This document shows positions 23,613 through 34,375 of a stretch of DNA of 64,000 nucleotides, one piece after another. The stretch is from Fagopyrum homotropicum (Eukaryota; Streptophyta; Magnoliopsida; Caryophyllales; Polygonaceae). The position numbers and the translations under genes are program-made. Under the pieces are notes generated by a model. The model had not been told where the DNA came from, ran no database searches, and worked only from the letters and a program-made list of their open reading frames with translations. The stretch covers positions 32,914,001-32,978,000 of the forward strand of contig BSWB01000006.1 in assembly GCA_033239125.1 (NCBI GenBank), written 5' to 3'. Every line of letters starts with the position of its first letter. Position 1 is the stretch's first letter.

Positions 23613-24044
23613 ATATAATATATTACATTACAATGATGGAATTATATAAAACATTTTCACAAAACTACCATCTTTTTACCTCTATAAAAAAATTTCCATT
23701 CCCAATTAAATAACTTTACATGGAAAAAAGAGAGAAAATTTAAAACTATGAAACATCACCTTCTATAACCCTTCCTCTAAGCATTACCGAAGAAGCATCA
23801 AATGATTCATCGCATAATTGATATTTGAGAAAACCTTTTCACTTTTCACCCCTTCAAGACAACAAAATTTATACCAAATGGTCTTGTATAAATAATATAC
23901 AACTATATAAATTGTTTAGACTCAACTTTTAATTTTGTATAAAGCATCCAATTTCATTTTAAACTTTAAGTCATACAATGGTTATGGCGTACTGGGTGTG
24001 TGAGTTTTGAGCCCAAAATACAGTTATAATACGGGTCGATTTAT

Positions 24045-24292
24045 GGCCCGTTTAGTTTTAATTCCGAAATCGAAAACAGAATGGAAACGAATCTAGTTCA
24101 TACATATATACTTACTCATGAATTTGATTACCTTTGATATCCTATAAGAAAACAAGATATGAGGAAACAAGTGAATTTTGCATGAAACCCTCGGAGAATG
24201 TTTCCATAAAATTTTATGAACAATGGTATACCTATTGACTAAATTCGTTTTCATTCCGTTTATGCAGTTGGAACCAAACTGACGCTTAAAAG
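24045..24292. mobile_element. Possible MITE
   Basis: The left end ggcccgtttagttttaattc and the right end ttggaaccaaactgacgc form an imperfect inverted pair around about 245 bp without coding potential. No clear target duplication. Confidence 0.35.
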
Positions 24293-24957
24293 AAACCAGG
24301 GATTGATTGGGTCATAAACCCGTTAATACTCATTGGGCAAGAGCGGGAACTCCGAGTGGAATAAAGCAGGGGAAGCGAAATCCACGGTCGAAAGTTGTCG
24401 ATCTATGGGAGAAAGTGTCAGTTGTGGTTACTTACAGGGTGCCACGTGTTAGATGTGAGAGTTTGTATGTTAGGATGAACAACACATGATATTTCCTCTG
24501 TGCTACCTCGCTAGGATTACCTGGCTGTGATCTAATTGAGAAACAGTAGCCCCTGAACCTGAAGCATCAAGTGTAGGAATAGGATTAGACATGTCCAAAT
24601 TCATCACATTTAAAATAAAGTTAATGGTGTAGTTGACTACCCTATAATTAGAGGGGTGACCACATATGAAATTCTATCTACATTTTTAATAAAAGAGAAA
24701 TTTGTTCAGATAAATCAACTGGTTTATTTGTTGATTGATTGTCTTATTGAGAAATTTCGAACCCCAATCCACCTTTTTCTTCTTATCTGAAATGGTATTT
24801 TCGGATGAACTACATCTAGATAGTCTTTCCTAATTGCTTTTTGTTTCAAAACTAAAAAAAAATCCTCATCTATAAGGATACTTTAGGTTGAGTTTCCCAT
24901 AAATAATGACCCAGTATAATCGCTTACCATATAACATAAAAAACATAGAGACAATTT

Positions 24958-25130
24958 TGGTTTACTAGACTTTTTCTAGTTTTGTGTTTAGTAAATGTAC
25001 CCTTTGAGAGAAGAGTGTGTAGAGTTTGAAAATAAATACAAAAGGTTGGGGTACATTTAGTTAATTGAAACATTAAAAAGCCTAATTACTACTCTAATTT
25101 TTCAAAAAGGTCTAGTTACCAAAATTGCGC
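24958..25130. repeat. Dispersed repeat, copy 2
   Basis: Second copy of the repeat at 23441-23612, direct orientation, about 1.5 kb apart. Confidence 0.75.
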
Positions 25131-25161
25131 AAAAACGTATGGTGAGATTGAAAAAACTATA

Positions 25162-25335
25162 AATTCTGTCAACAATTAGACTAAATTGTTTTTATGTAAT
25201 TTTTGCATATTTATATATAACACATATTTTTTAAATTTAGAAAAATATCAATTCTACCAACAATTAGACTAACTTGTTTTTATGTAAATTTTGCATTATT
25301 TATATTTAAAACATATTTTTTAAATTTAAATTAAT
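25162..25335. repeat. 89-bp tandem duplication
   Basis: ATTCTGTCAACAATTAGACT at 25162 recurs as ATTCTACCAACAATTAGACT at 25251, and each is followed by the same AT-rich text up to TTTTTTAAATTTA. Confidence 0.8.
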
Positions 25336-25450
25336 AAATTTATTATTATGTAGGAGCAAGCAGGTCCTCCGAATGTCTAACAATTTCGGTCAAGGTTTAA
25401 GACTTGAATCTAGACTCGATTTGATCCCGACTCAAAAGGGGCAAGAAATA

Positions 25451-26998
25451 GAATTCGGATCCTCTCCATATATTTTCCTCCTAATATTTACCTAATAAGT
25501 TAATCTCAACCATTAAGTGAAATAAATGGCCATGATTTATCTGGTTAATATTAAACTTATTTATTAACAAAATTTCATTTAAAAAATTGCTTTTATAGTC
25601 TTCCGGAAAAAACACACCAAGCAGCCCTTAGAAATCGAAATCATCAAGAAAGGGAAGCGAGAGGGAGAGGTGACTCCGGTGGCGATCGTACTTAAACTCC
25701 GATGGCCATGGCGGAAACAGTAGTCTTCACATAGTAACATCAACCCTGTAATCCCTGTATTTCAATTAACCAGCCTTCACGGAGGTAAACCCTTATTCCT
25801 CAATCGCAACCCCGCATTCGAATCAATAAAGAACCTAGCTATTCAAGAGTGTTTAGCTAAGAGTGATCAGCTTCTCTTGACGAACTAATTTAAGTTGTGC
25901 ATTTGTTTTGGATTAGCTTATTTGCAGCAAGTGCAATTGTACAGATTAAGCTAATCTAATTTAAGTTGACATGAAGGTGGGAGAGACAAACCAAACAAGT
26001 GTAATATAAGAGTCAAGTTTATAATGATTTTCTACAATCAGCAAATCAAGCCATTGCACAATTCTATATTTATAAAGCCATCTTTATGCTTTCAATTGGG
26101 CAAAGTAGCTTGAACAGAGGTAGACAACTAATCTAATTTAAATGCACAATAAAATTACTCTAAAGATAAGCTAATCTAATTCAAAGCCATCTATATTCTT
26201 CCAATTGGGCAAAGTAGCTTAAACAAAGGGAGACAACTAATCTGTACAACAAAGGGAGACAACTAATCTGTACAATGACACTTGCTGCAAATAAGCTAAT
26301 CTAATTCAAATGCACAACAAAATTAAGCTACTCTAATTCAAGTGGACTTGCATCAACACTAATCTGTACAATGGCACTTGCTGCAAATAAGCTAATCCAG
26401 ATCAAATGCACAACAAAATTAAGCTAATCTAATTTAAGTGGACTTGCATCGACTTCAAGCTCTTAGACATTAGTCTTGTAAGGACTGAGACTTCATTTGC
26501 GAGACGCAGTTCGTCAAGAGAAGCTTATCACTCTTATCCAAACACTCTTGAATAGCTAGGTTCTTAATTGATTTGAAATGCGGGGTTGATCAAGATTGAG
26601 GAATAAGGGTTTATCTCCGTGAAGGCTGTTTGATGTTACTCTGTGAAGACTACTGTTTCCACCATGGCCATCGGAGTTTAAGAACGATCGCCACTAGAGT
26701 CACCTCTCTCTCTCCCTTTTCTTGATCGTGTTTCCGCCATGGCCATCGGAGTTTAAGTACGATCGCCACTGGAGTCACCTCTCCCTCTCGCTTCCTTTTC
26801 TTGATCCACTTCGATTTCTAAGGGCTGCTTGGTGTGTTTTTTCCGGAAGACTATAAAAGCAATTTTTTAATTGAGATTTTGTTAATAAATAAGTTTAATA
26901 TTAACCAGGTAAATCATGGTCATTGATTTTATTTAAGGGTTGAGATTAACTTATTAGGTAAATATTAGGAGGAAAATATATGGAGAGGATCCAGATTC
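25451..26998. mobile_element. Non-autonomous Mutator-like element (long-TIR MULE)
   Basis: Inverted arms at 25451-25886 and 26509-26998 start GAATTCGGATCCTCTCC and, reversed, GAATCTGGATCCTCTCC, and stay alike along more than 430 bp. A perfect 9-bp direct repeat, caagaaata, flanks them (25442-25450 and 26999-27007), the target-site length of Mutator-like elements. The right arm has an extra 75-bp tandem copy (26655 and 26730). The 620-bp core holds repeated AAGCTAATCTAATTxAA and GCACAACAAAATTA blocks and no transposase frame, so it is non-autonomous. Confidence 0.85.
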
Positions 26999-27009
26999 CA
27001 AGAAATAAG

Positions 27010-27585
27010 CCTTTGTCCAATTCCAAGGGCATTAATTAATAAAGGATACGAAATAGATTTTTTGTAAAGCCGAAGAGTAGTGTTGATTCGTTGGAGATAA
27101 TAAATTCCGACAACTTCATAGGGTAACTTTCTCCCATTTCATTTGGAGTTGTGTAATATTCCAAATAGTAGAGTTTTTTTTTTTTACCAACAATTTAGAA
27201 GGGTTAATAAGGTGAAGTAAGTTTTGGAATGTTTAAAAACTTGTATAGCCCGCTTAAATTACATAATGATAATAATGAAGTTTGGTAAATTATGTGAATA
27301 TGCGTTATATACATATAGCTATCATAGCGGGCCATGGATCCTAATGGTGACTGAATATGATTGAAGGCTAACGTATGGACCAGCATGTCCCCTCTCCAAA
27401 ATAGGCCCTATTACATTTACTTATATGTACTTAACTTATGAAGATAATTTTTATTAATTCTAGGTTGTCTATTTGAAGATAGTCCCTGTAATTACGAACA
27501 TTCCAATTTCACTACATGATTCTATTTTAGTAACATTCATCTTGCTATTTCAATCTTGACTGTGTTACTTTATTGTGAAAGTTCC
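27010..27585. other. Intergenic DNA
   Basis: No gene or defined repeat seen. Confidence 0.5.
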
Positions 27586-27589
27586 ATCC

Positions 27590-27720
27590 TACAACCAATT
27601 GATAATAGAAAGAGTAGTCCATCGACCTTTATACTAGGCTCGGAGTGTCCCCCATCTTTCGATGTGAGACCTTATTATCTCCAACATTTACCATAAGCCA
27701 ACTTTTAATGAGTCCGACAC
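27590..27720 (-). repeat. TATATAAGG-type dispersed repeat, copy 1
   Basis: On the minus strand: GGAGATAATAAGGTCTCACA, then TCGAAAGATGGGGGACACTC, CCTAGTATAAAGGTCGATGG and TATCAATTGGTTGTAGGATG. It matches 37620-37830 (plus) and 52640-52870 (minus). Probably the U3/R part of an LTR or TRIM family. Confidence 0.6.
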
Positions 27721-27884
27721 TCGTCGCCACCCCTTTCATTTTATTTCAACCATGCATGTGCGCCTTAACAAATGTATATATAAGCTTTTTGAGTTGAATC
27801 AGTCTAGTGAAGTGCACAAGTTTTTTATACAGATTATTTGACATATATAACTTGGCTTGTTTACACAAGAATATATTCATTTAT

Positions 27885-28056
27885 ATCGCCTTTAAGAAAA
27901 CATCAAATTTTATATAATTCATAATATAACTTGATAACCGATCTCCTTAAAAGATAAACAAATTTTGTCAAACATGTAAATAAAACTCCAAAACATAATT
28001 ACAGAACGATCGCCCTTAAGAAAACATCAAAGTTTATATAATTCATAATATAACTT
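27885..28056. repeat. 124-bp tandem duplication split by the copia insertion
   Basis: Copy 1 is 27885-28008. Copy 2 begins at 28009 and is interrupted at 28056 by the copia element, then resumes at 34295 (ttgataaccggtctcttt...) and ends near 34375. The text matches copy 1 throughout. Confidence 0.85.
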
Positions 28057-28792
28057 TGATAAAACTCTATCGCTTTTTCAAACCAAAAACGACTGGATCT
28101 AGAGCGAACCAGTCTTTCAAAAACCAGATGAACACAAAGGAGTTTGGTGACGCAGTTCGAGTTAAGCTCTACTCTGCGGGATCTTAGGAGGGGAGAGCCA
28201 GCCCAATCCACTAGGTAGAGTTACAGTGAAGAACGGTTACAGGATGAGCACACAGAAAAACACAAAAAACCATACGAGATCAAGAACAGGATAACAAGAA
28301 CAAAGATAGGCGAGAGCTCTGTAAACCACCACAGGTAATGATCTGTGCTTTGAGGCAAAGCAAGATCTAGACAACAGAGAACGTCTCAAGATAATCACTC
28401 GGACGAAGCACTCGGCTCGGATCTCTCTCTCACTCGTGTATCTCTCTATTCTCACTTTCAGATCTAGGGTTTCTCTCAGTAGAAGTGTTTCGGCTGCATT
28501 AGGGTTAGCGACAGAGAAGGAAGCTTAAGTACTCAGTGCCACGATGTGATACTTCAGCAACGCAGCGTTTAATCATGCAACGCTTCAAGCCGCTTCACAA
28601 CCTGGTGAGATGGACTGGGGCACTTACCATTGGGCCTCGATCAACCAGGCCCAACCGGCCCTGCATTCAGTCCATCCTCAATAAAACACAAGCACCCTGT
28701 CCAACTCATCATCAAACCCAACCGGCCTCAAACTTAAACTCAGACCCACTAACCTGAAGCTAACACGAACCGGGTTTAACTAATTCCTAACA
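28057..28792 (-). repeat. 3' LTR of the Tork-like element
   Basis: In element orientation it starts TGTTAGGAATTAG and ends GAGTTTTATCA. 736 bp, the same length as the 5' LTR. Confidence 0.95.
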
Positions 28793-28803
28793 AATGCCCT
28801 CCT
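28793..28803 (-). promoter_or_regulatory. Polypurine tract
   Basis: AGGAGGGCATT on the minus strand directly before the 3' LTR. It primes plus-strand DNA synthesis. Confidence 0.75.
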
Positions 28804-28886
28804 AAACCAGGTTTCTACAGCTGCATACTACCAGTAGTGGATTAGGGGTACTCCTGTCCTTCATAGATCCAGTGTTGCTGTCCTTT

Positions 28887-31800
28887 TCAGCCATCCTCAA
28901 TATGCAAAGAATCTCTGCAATATGAGAACTTGTCAGCAGGGACAATCTTGGTTCCAAAATCAGCTGGATTTACATCTCCTTTGATTTTCTGTATCACCAG
29001 TTGCTTGTGCTTGATCTTCTTCCTTATGTAGTGGTACCTGATATCAATATGTTTTGTTCTTTCATGATACATGGGATCTTTACATAAGTACAAAGCACTT
29101 TGACTATCAGTATATACAACAGGAACATATGTCTTGTTTTCTATTTCTTCTAACAATCCTTTGAGCCATGTAGCTTCTTTGGCTGCTTCAGTGGCTGCCA
29201 TGTACTCAGCTTCGGTTGAGGACAGGGCCACAACAGATTGTTGTTGAGACTTCCAGGAAATGCAATTCCCAGCCCAAGTGAAGTAAATAGCTGTAGTAGA
29301 CTTCCTGTTATCCTTGTTACTAGCATAATCAGAATCTACAAATCCAATCAGGTTAGTACGAGAGATATGTTCTTTATATACAAGACACTTATCCTTGGTT
29401 CCACACATATATCTGAGTAAATATTTCATAGCATCCCAGTGAGGCATACCAGGATTAGACATATATCTACTTAAGACAGATATTCCAAAAGCAAGATCAG
29501 GTCTAGTGCACAGCATGGCATACATTACAGAGCCAACAGCAACATCATATGGTATATTAGACATTTTACTTTTGCCTTCATCAGAGGTAGGGCAATCCTT
29601 TTTAGACAATTCAAGGTGCCCTCCTAAGGGTACAATTGCAGGTTTACAATTAAGCATATTAAATCTCTGCAGAACTTTATGCACATAATCAGTCTGAGAT
29701 AACAACATGGATTTCTTAGATCTATCCCTAGATATAGAGATTCCTAATATTTTCTTAGCATGTCCTAGGTCTTTCATGTCAAAGTAATTTTTCAGATCAT
29801 GTTTTATGCTAGCTATAAGAACTTTAGAAGGAGATATTATAAGTATGTCGTCAACATAAAGTAACACATACAGTGGATCATGCTTCTTAATATTCTTAAA
29901 GTACAAACAAGTGTCATATTCACTTCTGACAAAGCCTAATTTAGACATACAAGAATCAAACTTTAAATTCCATTGTCTAGGGGATTGTTTTAATCCATAG
30001 ATAGATTTTTTAAGCAAGCAGCATGCATTGGTATTTTTAGAATCAATGAAGCCCTTAGGCTGTGACATGTAAATTGTTTCATTTAAATCACCATGCAGAA
30101 AAGCAGTCTTAACATCCATTTGTTCTAATTCCCAGTCAGAAACAGCAGTCATTGCAAGCATAAGTCTCAGAGTTTTATACTTAACTACTGGGGCAAAGAT
30201 GTCATTATAGTGTATTCCTTCTCTTTGTGTAAACCCTTGAGCTACCAGTCTAGCCTTATATTTGTCAGGTTCATTAGGAGATAGACCTTCTTTTATTTTA
30301 TAAATCCATCTACACTGAACTAGCTTAGAATCTTTAGGTTTATTAACTAAGGTCCAAGTGTTATTAGCATGCATAGAGTCAATTTCATCTTTCATAGCAG
30401 CTATCCAGAGTTTTGAATCCTTACAGTTAACAGCTTGTTCATAAGTTTCAGGAGTGTAGGGATTTTTCACAATTGAATCAGTAATAAGAGCATATTCAGC
30501 AATATTAACATATTTCTTATTTGGGATGATAGTCCTAGGAACCCTGTCCCTAGTAAGCTGATACTGACCATGAAAATCAAAATGACCTGAGTTAGTGCTA
30601 CCTTGTCTTGTACCAGGGGAACTCAGGTCATTTTGACTTTCATGGCCTGTTCCAGCACTGGGGGACAAGGTAGGAACACTAAGGTTATCAGAAATATTAG
30701 GCTCATCTACCCCCCTTAATTGTTGATTATGTGAATTATTACTATGTTCAGATTGTGAAGGGAAGCTACTACTGTCATTTGTAGTAGTATCATCATTAGG
30801 CAGATCACTACCTTCAGAATAGTCACCAATGTCGAATTCGATTTCAGCATTGTTGTGACTTGCACTGGGCATGTAAAAAGAGGTTCCAGCATTGGAATTC
30901 TCTTCAGACTCACCAGCAGTGCCACTAGTCTCACTGGGATGTTTATTTTTAAAGTAAAAATCAGTTTCATTAAAGGTAACATTCCTAGACACAACTACCT
31001 TATACCCTCCAGGTTGAATAAGGAGTAGTTTGTAACCTTTTACACCCTCTGGGTACCCTAACATAATACCCTTTTTAGCTCTTGGTTGCAGCTTGCCTTC
31101 ACTCACATGAGTGTAGGCCGTGCATCCAAAGGGCCTAAGGTATTTGAGATTAGGTTTCCTATTAGTCCACAGTTCATAAGGAGTTTGGAATCCTATAGCT
31201 GAGGAAGGGGATCTATTGATGAGATAAGAAGCTGTAGTAACAGCTTCTCCCCATAGGGAAGGTTTGAGACCAGCACTAACTAACATACATCTTGCCTTTT
31301 CAAGCAAGGTTCTATTCATTCTTTCAGCAGTTCTATTCTGCTGAGGTGTTCCAGGAATGGTTAAATGTCTTTTAATGCCTTGTTCTTTACAAAATTCATC
31401 AAACAATTTGTTACAGAATTCAAGCCCATTGTCAGTTTTTAGACATTTAATCTTTTTATTAGTTTCTGTTTCAACAAGGTTTTTCCAGTTCTTAAAAGTT
31501 TCAAAGGCTTCATCGTTGGTTTTAAGAAGATAGACCCAAACTTTTCTAGAGAAGTGATCTATAAAAGAGATAAAGTATCTCCTTCCACCTATGGTGTCAA
31601 CCTGAGCAGGTCCCCAAAGATCAGAATGGATGTACTCTAGAGGTTGTTTGGCTACATAACTAGAGGTCGTGAAACTATGTTTAGTTTTCTTTCCTAAAAT
31701 ATAGGTTTCACATATATCTAGGTTAGCAGGTTTATTATCTATCAGACCTTGTTGGTACAAACTAAGCATTCCCTTATTTCCCATGTGTCCTAGTCTACTG

Positions 31801-32276
31801 TGTAGGAGAGTAGTTTGGGCTAGAGTCATTAGATTTGTTGTTTTAGACAGATTAATTTCAGGTGAGGTAATAACATGATATAGGCCTCCTTTATTAATGC
31901 TTCTAATTAGCACAACATTATCTCTAATAACATCTCTAACACCATTTTTGGTGACAATGGTACAATTCAAATTATCAAAGACAGATTCTGATAATAAGTT
32001 TCTCCTAAGTTTGGGAACCCATCTAACATTTTGTAAAACTCTAGTAACACCATCATGCATACATAAAGGTACATTTCCAATTCCTTTTATAGCTAAACTA
32101 GTGTTATCACCTAGCATAACTTCTCCAGCATTATACATATCGATGCTACTAAAAACAGATTTATTAGAAGTAGCATGCATAGTACACCCAGAGTCAAGAA
32201 TCCAATCATTCATGGTATTAGAAGAGGTAGCACACACCAGTAATTCATGATGATATAAACATGCATCAAGAGGCAT
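28887..32276 (-). CDS. Copia pol: protease, integrase, reverse transcriptase, RNase H
   Basis: Open frame of 1129 residues, the downstream part of the single gag-pol frame. Landmarks: protease DSG at residues 28-30 (WILDSGCTMHA); GAG-pre-integrase HSRLGHMGNKG; integrase catalytic D219, D282 and E318, so D,D(35)E is kept; RT QMDVKTAFLHGDL and YVDD at 807-810; RNase H FVDSDYAS, SSTEAEYMAA and TDSQSALYLCKD; stop after SLHIEDG. Near E318 the family's usual QNGVAERMN reads QNRTAERMN, two changes beside an otherwise normal active site. The first Met is not the true start: the frame continues upstream to gag across two TAG codons. Confidence 0.93.
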   Translation of the reverse strand: MPLDACLYHHELLVCATSSNTMNDWILDSGCTMHATSNKSVFSSIDMYNAGEVMLGDNTSLAIKGIGNVPLCMHDGVTRVLQNVRWVPKLRRNLLSESVFDNLNCTIVTKNGVRDVIRDNVVLIRSINKGGLYHVITSPEINLSKTTNLMTLAQTTLLHSRLGHMGNKGMLSLYQQGLIDNKPANLDICETYILGKKTKHSFTTSSYVAKQPLEYIHSDLWGPAQVDTIGGRRYFISFIDHFSRKVWVYLLKTNDEAFETFKNWKNLVETETNKKIKCLKTDNGLEFCNKLFDEFCKEQGIKRHLTIPGTPQQNRTAERMNRTLLEKARCMLVSAGLKPSLWGEAVTTASYLINRSPSSAIGFQTPYELWTNRKPNLKYLRPFGCTAYTHVSEGKLQPRAKKGIMLGYPEGVKGYKLLLIQPGGYKVVVSRNVTFNETDFYFKNKHPSETSGTAGESEENSNAGTSFYMPSASHNNAEIEFDIGDYSEGSDLPNDDTTTNDSSSFPSQSEHSNNSHNQQLRGVDEPNISDNLSVPTLSPSAGTGHESQNDLSSPGTRQGSTNSGHFDFHGQYQLTRDRVPRTIIPNKKYVNIAEYALITDSIVKNPYTPETYEQAVNCKDSKLWIAAMKDEIDSMHANNTWTLVNKPKDSKLVQCRWIYKIKEGLSPNEPDKYKARLVAQGFTQREGIHYNDIFAPVVKYKTLRLMLAMTAVSDWELEQMDVKTAFLHGDLNETIYMSQPKGFIDSKNTNACCLLKKSIYGLKQSPRQWNLKFDSCMSKLGFVRSEYDTCLYFKNIKKHDPLYVLLYVDDILIISPSKVLIASIKHDLKNYFDMKDLGHAKKILGISISRDRSKKSMLLSQTDYVHKVLQRFNMLNCKPAIVPLGGHLELSKKDCPTSDEGKSKMSNIPYDVAVGSVMYAMLCTRPDLAFGISVLSRYMSNPGMPHWDAMKYLLRYMCGTKDKCLVYKEHISRTNLIGFVDSDYASNKDNRKSTTAIYFTWAGNCISWKSQQQSVVALSSTEAEYMAATEAAKEATWLKGLLEEIENKTYVPVVYTDSQSALYLCKDPMYHERTKHIDIRYHYIRKKIKHKQLVIQKIKGDVNPADFGTKIVPADKFSYCRDSLHIEDG

Positions 32277-32660
32277 TGTATACTTAGAGTAATCATGTTT
32301 AGATGAGCATACAAGCAGTTCATTAGGATAATCAGATACACATAAAGATGCAGAATGAGTAGATTTATCTTTGTTAGATTCATCTTTCTTTTTCTTCCTA
32401 CATTCTTCCTAGTAGTGTCCTAGTTTACTGCAATAGAAGCATTTTTTATTCCTTTTATCAGAATCATTTGAGTAAGTATTTTTATTCTTTTCTGGTTCAT
32501 TTTTCTGCTTATATTTTGATTTGTTTCTTTTATTTCCTTTCATCATAAGGGCCTCAGATTTGTCATCAATTTTATGACTAGTTTTAAAGACTTTCATACT
32601 TTCATTTTTCTGTATTATTTGTTCCAGTATTTTGTCCTTAGATATTTCATCCTGACTAAA
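32277..32660 (-). pseudogene. Copia gag-pol linker with zinc knuckle, between two TAG codons
   Basis: In the same frame as gag and pol. It holds the CCHC knuckle CFYCSKLGHY-stop-EEC (C-x2-C-x4-H-x4-C) with a TAG (32411-32409) inside the last spacer, then a lysine-rich stretch leading to pol. Confidence 0.85.
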
Positions 32661-33146
32661 CTAGATCACGTCTTTAAAATTATCAAACTGACTAGGCAAG
32701 GCATTCAATAAAAGTATAGCAGAATGGTCATCAGAGATCTTGTCATTACATCTTTCTAAGTCTTGAGTTAATTTCAGAAAAATGTCTAGGTTATCATGCA
32801 AAGACAGGTTGACATTCATTCTAAAATTGAACAATCTACATAACAGAGATATACGACTAGGCAAAGATTTTTTCAGATAAAGATCTTCTAATTTTTTCCA
32901 GAGCAAAGAAGGGTTAGTGAGACTTACAACCTGACGAGCCACGTCGTCAGCTAATCGTATAAAAATCTCAGAGTGAGCTTGCTCCTCAAGCTCTTGTTTC
33001 CTATCTGGGGAAGTATCCGGAGGGAACTTTCCTTGTACAGTGGTCCAGCACTTCTCCTTGATTAGGATTGCTTTCAGCTTCAGTTGCCATATGGCAAAGT
33101 CAGAGGTGCCATCAAAGGGCTTAATCCTCACTGTGTTTTCCGACAT
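32661..33146 (-). pseudogene. Copia gag (N-terminal part), ended by an in-frame TAG
   Basis: MSENTVRIKPFDGTSDFAIW begins a copia Gag (UBN2/DUF4219-type). 161 residues to a TAG at 32663-32661, after which the same frame continues FSQDEISKDKILEQ. Gag forms the particle. Gag, linker and pol keep one phase (33146, 32597 and 32276 differ by multiples of 3), as expected for Tork elements, which use one long frame. Confidence 0.9.
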
Positions 33147-33538
33147 AGTCCCGTGTCTAAGAAGACACGATCCCAGATGTCGTACTTAGAGTCAATGGTG
33201 AAGGCAGTCTTTAGAATTAAAGATCCTGCCGTCCTATTTTAAGAAATCAAAGATCCTCAAAACACTGTAAGTTTTGGGTTCTTTTGACTTTCTTGTATCT
33301 AGGGTTCCTTAAGCAACAATGCTTGAAGGAAAGATCCTCTTTCCTGGAGTTTTTAACAAGCCAGAAGATATTCAAAACAAAGTTTTTGAAGAGGAAAAAG
33401 CAAGAAAAGAACGATAGATTTAAGCGGAAGCAATTTAAAAAACCAGAAGCTCTAGAGGACGAAAAACTTGAGGAGTAAGGGAAAGATCGATTTTGAAAAA
33501 AAAAACCCAGATTTTCAACTCTAAAACGAGAAAACGAA
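33147..33538 (-). other. 5' untranslated region of the copia element
   Basis: 392 bp between primer-binding site and gag ATG. No further feature seen. Confidence 0.7.
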
Positions 33539-33550
33539 GCTCTGATACCA
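33539..33550 (-). promoter_or_regulatory. Primer-binding site (initiator tRNA-Met)
   Basis: TGGTATCAGAGC on the minus strand, three bases inside the 5' LTR. Confidence 0.9.
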
Positions 33551-33553
33551 ATT

Positions 33554-34289
33554 TGATAAAACTCTATCGCTTTTTCAAACCAAAAACGACTGGATCTAGA
33601 GCGAACCAGTCTTTCAAAAACCAGATGAACACAAAGGAGTTTGGTGACGCAGTTCGAGTTAAGCTCTACTCTGCGGGATCTCAGGAGGGGAGAGCCAGCC
33701 CAATCCACTAGGTAGAGTTACAGTGAAGAACGGTTACATGATGAGCACACAAAAAAACACAAAAAACCATACGAGATCAAGAACAGGATAACAAGAACAA
33801 AGATAGGCGAGAGGTCTGTAAACCACCACAGGTAATGATCTGTGCTTTGAGGCAAAGCAAGATCTAGACAACAGAGAACGTCTCAAGATAATCACTCGGA
33901 CGAAGCACTCGGCTCGGATCTCTCTCTCACTCATGTATCTCTCTATTCTCACTTTCAGATCTAGGGTTTCTCTCGGTAGAAGTGTTTCGGCTGCATTAGG
34001 GTTAGCGACAGAGAAGGAAGCTTAAGTACTCAGTGCCACGATGTGATACTTCAGCAACGCAGCGTTTAATCATGCAACGCTTCAAGCCGCTTCACAGCCT
34101 GGTGAGATGGACTGGGGCACTTACCATTGGGCCTCGATCAACCAGGCCCAACCGGCCCTGCATTAAGTCCATCCTCAATAAAACACAAGCACCCTGTCCA
34201 ACTCATCATCAAACCCAACCGGCCTCACACTTAAACTCAGACCCACTAACCTGAAGCTAACACGAACCGGGTTTAACTAATTCCTAACA
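33554..34289 (-). repeat. 5' LTR of the Tork-like element
   Basis: 736 bp. It differs from the other LTR at about nine single bases and has no indels that I could see. Confidence 0.95.
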
Positions 34290-34375
34290 AACTTGATAAC
34301 CGGTCTCTTTAAAAGAGAAACAAATTTGTCAAACATGTAAATAAAACTCCAAAACATAATTACAGAACGATCGCT

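Larger units (their letters stand above)
28057..34289 (-). mobile_element. Complete Ty1/copia retrotransposon (Tork/Tnt1-like)
   Basis: A 6233-bp element with two 736-bp LTRs, TG...CA termini, perfect target duplication aactt (28052-28056 and 34290-34294), primer-binding site, polypurine tract and one gag-pol reading frame. Domain order protease, integrase, RT, RNase H defines Ty1/copia. The RT-RNase H text (QRFNMLNCKPAIVPLGGHLE, VGSVMYAMLCTRPDLAFGIS) is closest to Tnt1-type Tork elements. About nine LTR differences by eye (near 1.2 percent) mean a recent insertion. Confidence 0.95.
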
